The notes below the pieces were generated by a model. That model ran no database searches. It was not told the DNA's origin and saw only the letters and a list, made by a program, of their open reading frames with translations. Of a DNA stretch of 64,000 nt, positions 59,901 through 64,000 are shown one piece after another; position 1 is the first letter of the stretch, and every line of letters begins with the position of its first letter. The position numbers and the translations under genes were made by a program. Location: assembly GCF_027942865.1 (NCBI RefSeq), contig NC_134509.1:11682017-11746016 (forward strand). Reading direction: 5' to 3'. The stretch is from Odontesthes bonariensis (Eukaryota; Chordata; Actinopteri; Atheriniformes; Atherinopsidae).

Positions 59901-59995
59901 CCAATATGCAAACTAATTCAAATCCATCTCACCTTTGATTTACCGGTCCAGAGAAAAAAGTGGGGTCGTTGTTCTTCAGAGATGAAACGAGGTCT
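56993..59995 (-). CDS. SCPP-like secreted Ala/Pro/Val-rich acidic protein
   Basis: A probable secretory calcium-binding phosphoprotein-type gene. Coding exons are 59775-59722 (signal peptide MKLFVILMCLLVSTLAAP), 59599-59576 (APDSDSNE), 59408-59343 (VAAHANEALRLMEMYRLYQQ), 59230-59189 (GLFGNPFLPAADAP), 59053-59030, 58939-58889 (TAGENSDEEAE) and 57499-56993. All introns are phase 0. The sum is 255 residues. A non-coding first exon (about 59995-59933) follows a TATA box. The last exon encodes 168 residues of imperfect (V/A)(D/E)(V/A)PA repeats after a NSDEEEE patch. SNE, SDE and NSDEE fit the S-x-E sites phosphorylated by FAM20C in SCPPs. Small phase-0 exons, an untranslated exon 1 and S-x-E sites are family hallmarks. 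The member is not recognised. A mineralised-tissue role is inferred from structure only. Confidence 0.75.
57500..58888. other. Last intron of the SCPP-like gene
   Basis: AT-rich intron of about 1.4 kb between the NSDEEAE exon and the large terminal exon. No repeat or gene was recognised in it. Confidence 0.6.
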
Positions 59996-60019
59996 ACTTC
60001 ATGTCTGGCATGGATTCCA

Positions 60020-60025
60020 TTTATA
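60020..60025 (-). promoter_or_regulatory. TATA box of the SCPP-like gene
   Basis: TATAAA on the minus strand (in CAGGGTATAAATGG), about 25-30 bases before the inferred start of the non-coding exon. A reverse CCAAT motif (ATTGGCT) sits at about 60035-60041. Confidence 0.65.
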
Positions 60026-60041
60026 CCCTGGAAGAGCCAAT

Positions 60042-63000
60042 CACATCCAGTCAAATGTGCACAGCTATGTGTTTGAAGAAATCTTCTTACATGTCAAAAC
60101 TGAAAAAAGTGGTATGTGGGGTTGAGGCCCTTGTTATGGTTAATTACACACTGTGCAAGTATGCTAAACACACATGCTCATCTTTATTGCCCCAAAACCA
60201 AACTTTAAAAAAAGAGTCAGCATGAAGACATGTTCGCAGCTATGATTGATATCGCTTTGTATGGAAATACACACACAATACAATAGTGACAGGCTGGTAT
60301 TCAGACCACACAACATTACTCTCACACATCTCCTGAAGCTCACTTGAATAGTTAATTTACTCAGTACCACGCAAGGAAGCTACTTTGATGATTTATTTTC
60401 TCCACAAACAAAGAAAAAGTGAAATAGTGTATCATTAACAACATTTGGCATTTTTCTTTTTCTTTCAGTTTCAGTTTCAGTAATGTTTTTCTGTCCTCCA
60501 AAATGTATTTGTGGCCCCTTAGAGGCGCCCTGACCCTTTAATTTTGAACCGCCACACCCTGAAGGGAAAAATTGTCTGGCCCGATTCACACATGAGTTTC
60601 AGGCATCAACGGTCTTTCCATTCACTTTCAGTGGGGTTGACATCTCACGTCGCCAGTTTGAATTGAGGGTCTTTTGCTTCATCTTGCTCGTGGAGCTTAA
60701 AATATTTTCAACTGGCAGTAGAGGTCCCAGCCAACCAGATCACCTTACTGGTCATATGTCTGATCTCTTGACTAATTGTTGCTGTAATTCGAAATGCCAG
60801 GCCCGCCCTGATCTTTTTGTTTTGCTGAGCAGGAGTGCCATTTTTAATTTCACTCTACCGTTGATCGATCAATGACAATAAAGGCTTTCTAGTGTATTTC
60901 TATATCTTTTTCACAACCCAGCTGTAACCTTAACTTCAGCCGAGTGGTGAAAAGCACACACTCACATTGCTAATGGGCAGTATGGTGTCTCCTTGTGTTT
61001 GTTTAACTGGTGCGGTTGTACATCACAGCAATTTTGAAGTTTGCAGGTCTCTTATGTTTGTTTTTTCTTTTGCTCCCAGATCGGATAATGAAAGACCTGC
61101 TGTGAAAACGGCAAAACTGTATCCCAGACAATTTTGACTCCCATCTGCTGAGATAATGACTTTCCCTAAAAGATAATAATCTTTTCATTAGTTCTTCAAA
61201 GCTTAAACGCCGCGTTGACGCCACACGTTGAAATTAGTTCTCTACGGTTACTGAGGTTGTAAGGCATTTATTGTCTGTTCCAACAAGAAAACATGTCTTC
61301 TGCCAACTTAATTAAATTGTCCTGTTTATCAGGAAATCTGAAAATTTGAAATCTGATTTGTTGATTCACCCTTTCAGAATTGCATTTTTCGTAATATGGA
61401 ATGAGGGCCTGTTTGTCACACACGTGATTGAGAGCTCAACCACACGCTCTATGGTATGTCTTATCGTGTAAAATATTACTCTACTTTGTGGTCTGTTCAT
61501 TACACAATTAAAATATTTGTGGGACAGTTCTGGAGGAAAATCAAGCCAGGGAAAGGTATCTGTCCCCAGAAAATGGGGAGTGTCTGTTACAGGCCCATTA
61601 CAGCCTACTATAACAGCAACATAACATCACAAATCGTGTGTAGGCTATCATTGAAACAGTGAATGAAGTGAGATGAGTTGTTTCCTGTTGTCTTGACGGT
61701 AAAGTGTCTTCACATATTGCTTAAAACGTCCTATCCTTCGACCATTGCCGTCAGATGACCCCCAACGCCTGTTGCAACCAGCCCAGCTAATGTAGCTCAT
61801 TCAGCAGATCATCAGGCATGCTGTTGGGAGATGTAGCAGTAGCACTGCTGTCTGTTTCCGTTTTTTTACACTGTTTTAAATCCCCAACAGAAGACACTCC
61901 TTTGTCTCCCTCCACATAACACATTTAAGCTGTGCGTCAAAAAACTTGTTTCATTTATCTCAATACAGTCACAAATGAAGAGCTCAAGAGAATGAAGATC
62001 GGACGAGTTGAAACTGTCAGAATAAGATGACTCTCACAGCCTAAAACCTACAGAGGGGAAGTGTTTGTCAAAAATCATCAGTCTCAGTAAACAGAATGAT
62101 CCCTCTCATCACATCTGAGTTCTACTTCCCATCAGCCACTGGTTGGAGTTGTACTCTAGAGGGCGCCATTATACGTCATTTATTATATATCATCAATAAG
62201 AGGACTTGTTGATATTTTTTCAATGTTATTGTGAACATTGTCAAAAGTATACATATCATGTATTGTATATAGATTATCTTGTAATGGTTTATTTGGGTTA
62301 GAGTTTCATTGGGTCAAAGATTTGTTCTTTGTTTTGGTGTGGTCCAGGTTACTTTTTGTCATTCGTGCACATCCTGCATCACACAGTTACATTGGTTCAT
62401 GTTTTGTTTTGTAAAGCTTTCCCTCTTGTGTGTGCTGTTGAGTTTACTTTTCTTCTTCAACTGCCCACCTACCAAGCCTTAGTCTGCGCCAGAGTCGTCT
62501 TCACTAAACAGAAACCATACAACCGTACCGAGTACAATCATACAAGATGTTCAATGTGCAGCCAGCCAATTTAAAACGTTTTCTTCCCCCTTTATTTCAA
62601 CATCTGTAGTTCTCATTCTTCACCCTCAGGATGTTTATGACTTTTCTGCTGTGAACCAGCACCTCTCAAGATTTGTGGAGTGCTTTTCATCTGTCAGTCT
62701 TCTTTACTGATTTATTAATGAAACAACGTATTCTACTGGCCCAAAATGTTTGCATTCTTTACCTCTACCCATCCAGACCTGCACATGCCTCCAGCTATCA
62801 CCTCATTCTTCCCAGCAGATTTATTTCTGTAAGTAGGTGTTTGATTTTGACCTCATCACAGAAACCCCATAAAGTATAAAGGTCATTGTGGTTGTGAGAA
62901 ATTAGTTCTTTCAGAGCAGCTTTCAACATATTCTCCTCTGCTGTTGATGCAAGTTTTTTAGAGTTCAAGGAAATAAAGCCAATGAAGAAGAGGGAGAGAG

Positions 63001-63249
63001 GTTGCGTGAGAGGATGTCAAATGTGCGTTGAAAGTGTCTTTAAAAAGATAATTATTGAATCGTGTTTCAACAGGCTTTTGTCCCCAGGGGAGCAGGTATC
63101 TTTTCCCTGATGTTCTTTATTTTTCTTCGACAGTTACATTTCACTGTGGGGAAATATGCCAGACCACTTAAACATGTCTATTGTATCAAATCATATTAGA
63201 TGTAAATACCCCTTTCCTAAACTCTTTAAGTAAACAGAAAATTCAGTAA
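60042..63249. other. Intergenic stretch between the two SCPP-like genes
   Basis: No gene is supported. The segment 60460-60895, ending 'caatgacaataaaggctttc', looks like the tail of an interspersed repeat of unknown class. Confidence 0.4.
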
Positions 63250-63575
63250 AGAAAAATTGCTTCAAAATGTTTATTTCTTAAAAGAAGATGACATAAAAAG
63301 AGGAGGATAGAAACAACTAGCATACAGATACTGTGAAAATGAGAGATCACATCGCAGTCTGAACTCCTACAACAGTTCATTGATAATCAAAGACATCAGT
63401 AATCAAACAATTCTCCAGAAATAAAAACTCATTCTACACAAGTGACCTTCTCATACTGTAGACTGCTAATGTTTGGAAATTTCAAAAAGGTTGTGTAAAG
63501 TATACTTTTATTTCTTGACAAGCACTTGCTGAACCAAAGTCACTGCAAATGATGAAGGAAGGAATTCCCACTCCT

Positions 63576-63947
63576 TTACATCTTTGTTGGCATCTGCAAA
63601 AACAGAAGAGTAAACAGTTGTATTTTACTTTTTATATTTTTGTAACCCTTTATTGTGAGTGTGAACATCTATTTGTAGTGCACTCTGATTTTCAAAGGAA
63701 TAGATTAATGTTACCTGGTTTGTCTGTGTAGGTTGGTCCTGCTGGAGGGATTGCAGCGGGTCCTGAGATGGAACGGCGTTTGTATTGAAGGGTGGAATCT
63801 GAAACAAGAAACCAAACACATGAGAAAAAAGTAGAGAAACAGAACCTCAATGCACGGCAAGACTGGAGCTTTCCATTTGATCTTTCTTGGTCTTACATTC
63901 ACGGGTTGCTGGGGAATGTTTTGAGGAGGATATCCAAATGGAAGAAC
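63576..63947 (-). CDS. Second SCPP-like gene, Pro/Gln-rich, 3' part only
   Basis: Three coding exons with GT-AG introns, all phase 0: 63947-63897 (VLPFGYPPQNIPQQPVN), 63798-63715 (IPPFNTNAVPSQDPLQSLQQ then DQPTQTNQ) and 63593-63576 (MPTKM, stop). The text is rich in Pro and Gln with no charged runs, as in P/Q-rich SCPPs of enamel-like tissue (scpp5, odam and related). Exon sizes divisible by three agree. The signal peptide and earlier exons lie beyond base 64000. An AATAAA at about 63270 (minus) may be the poly(A) signal. The exact member is unknown, and a different P/Q-rich secreted protein is possible. It lies in the same orientation as the acidic SCPP-like gene 3.2 kb to the left. Confidence 0.6.
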
Positions 63948-64000
63948 CTGTGACATAAAAATAAGGTCATTGAACAAAATAAGTTTTCACAGAGACGGGA

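Overview
The window looks like nuclear DNA of a teleost fish, perhaps a percomorph (the second part is less certain). The evidence is intron-split vertebrate genes (a neurokinin-3 receptor, a rod-type cyclic-nucleotide-gated channel, and two genes built like secretory calcium-binding phosphoproteins, SCPP). The repeats are also typical of fish: Tc1-like elements, an L2-type LINE tail, a Penelope-like element, a PIF/Harbinger element, LTRs and long CA/TA microsatellites. No prokaryotic features are present.

Layout: all four recognisable genes are on the minus strand. TACR3 lies at 21.7-27.2 kb with coding exons 1-3. Its last two exons were not found to the left and are probably beyond base 1, so bases 1-21.7 kb are best read as one very long intron 3 holding repeats. 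The 27.3-49.6 kb stretch has no supported host gene. It holds a nested Tc1/L2 insertion, a 1.67 kb fold-back element with a 34-bp minisatellite expanded in only one arm, a decayed Penelope-like element and a PIF/Harbinger element with a Myb/SANT-like gene. CNGA1 lies at 49.87-54.41 kb, with a possible non-coding first exon near 55.7 kb. I could thread eight exons in frame to a 705-codon protein. Its intron between 52.2 and 53.5 kb carries, on the opposite strand, a TTAA-flanked element with a P2X7 C-terminal-like domain. Next comes an SCPP-like gene (57.0-60.0 kb) encoding a secreted Ala/Pro/Val/Asp-rich acidic protein of about 255 residues, with a TATA box and a non-coding first exon. The 3' end of a second, Pro/Gln-rich SCPP-like gene lies at 63.3-63.95 kb and runs off the right edge.

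The genes do not form a pathway. TACR3 is a Gq-coupled tachykinin receptor, CNGA1 is the rod phototransduction channel subunit, and the two terminal genes probably belong to the mineralised-tissue SCPP group. The points most worth a second look are the acidic tail of CNGA1, the P2X7-like domain in a mobile element inside a CNGA1 intron, the 3.7 kb TTAA-flanked element with long inverted repeats and a decayed spliced gene, the asymmetric minisatellite palindrome, and the Ala/Pro/Val-rich SCPP-like gene. All positions come from reading the sequence by eye. No search or alignment was run.
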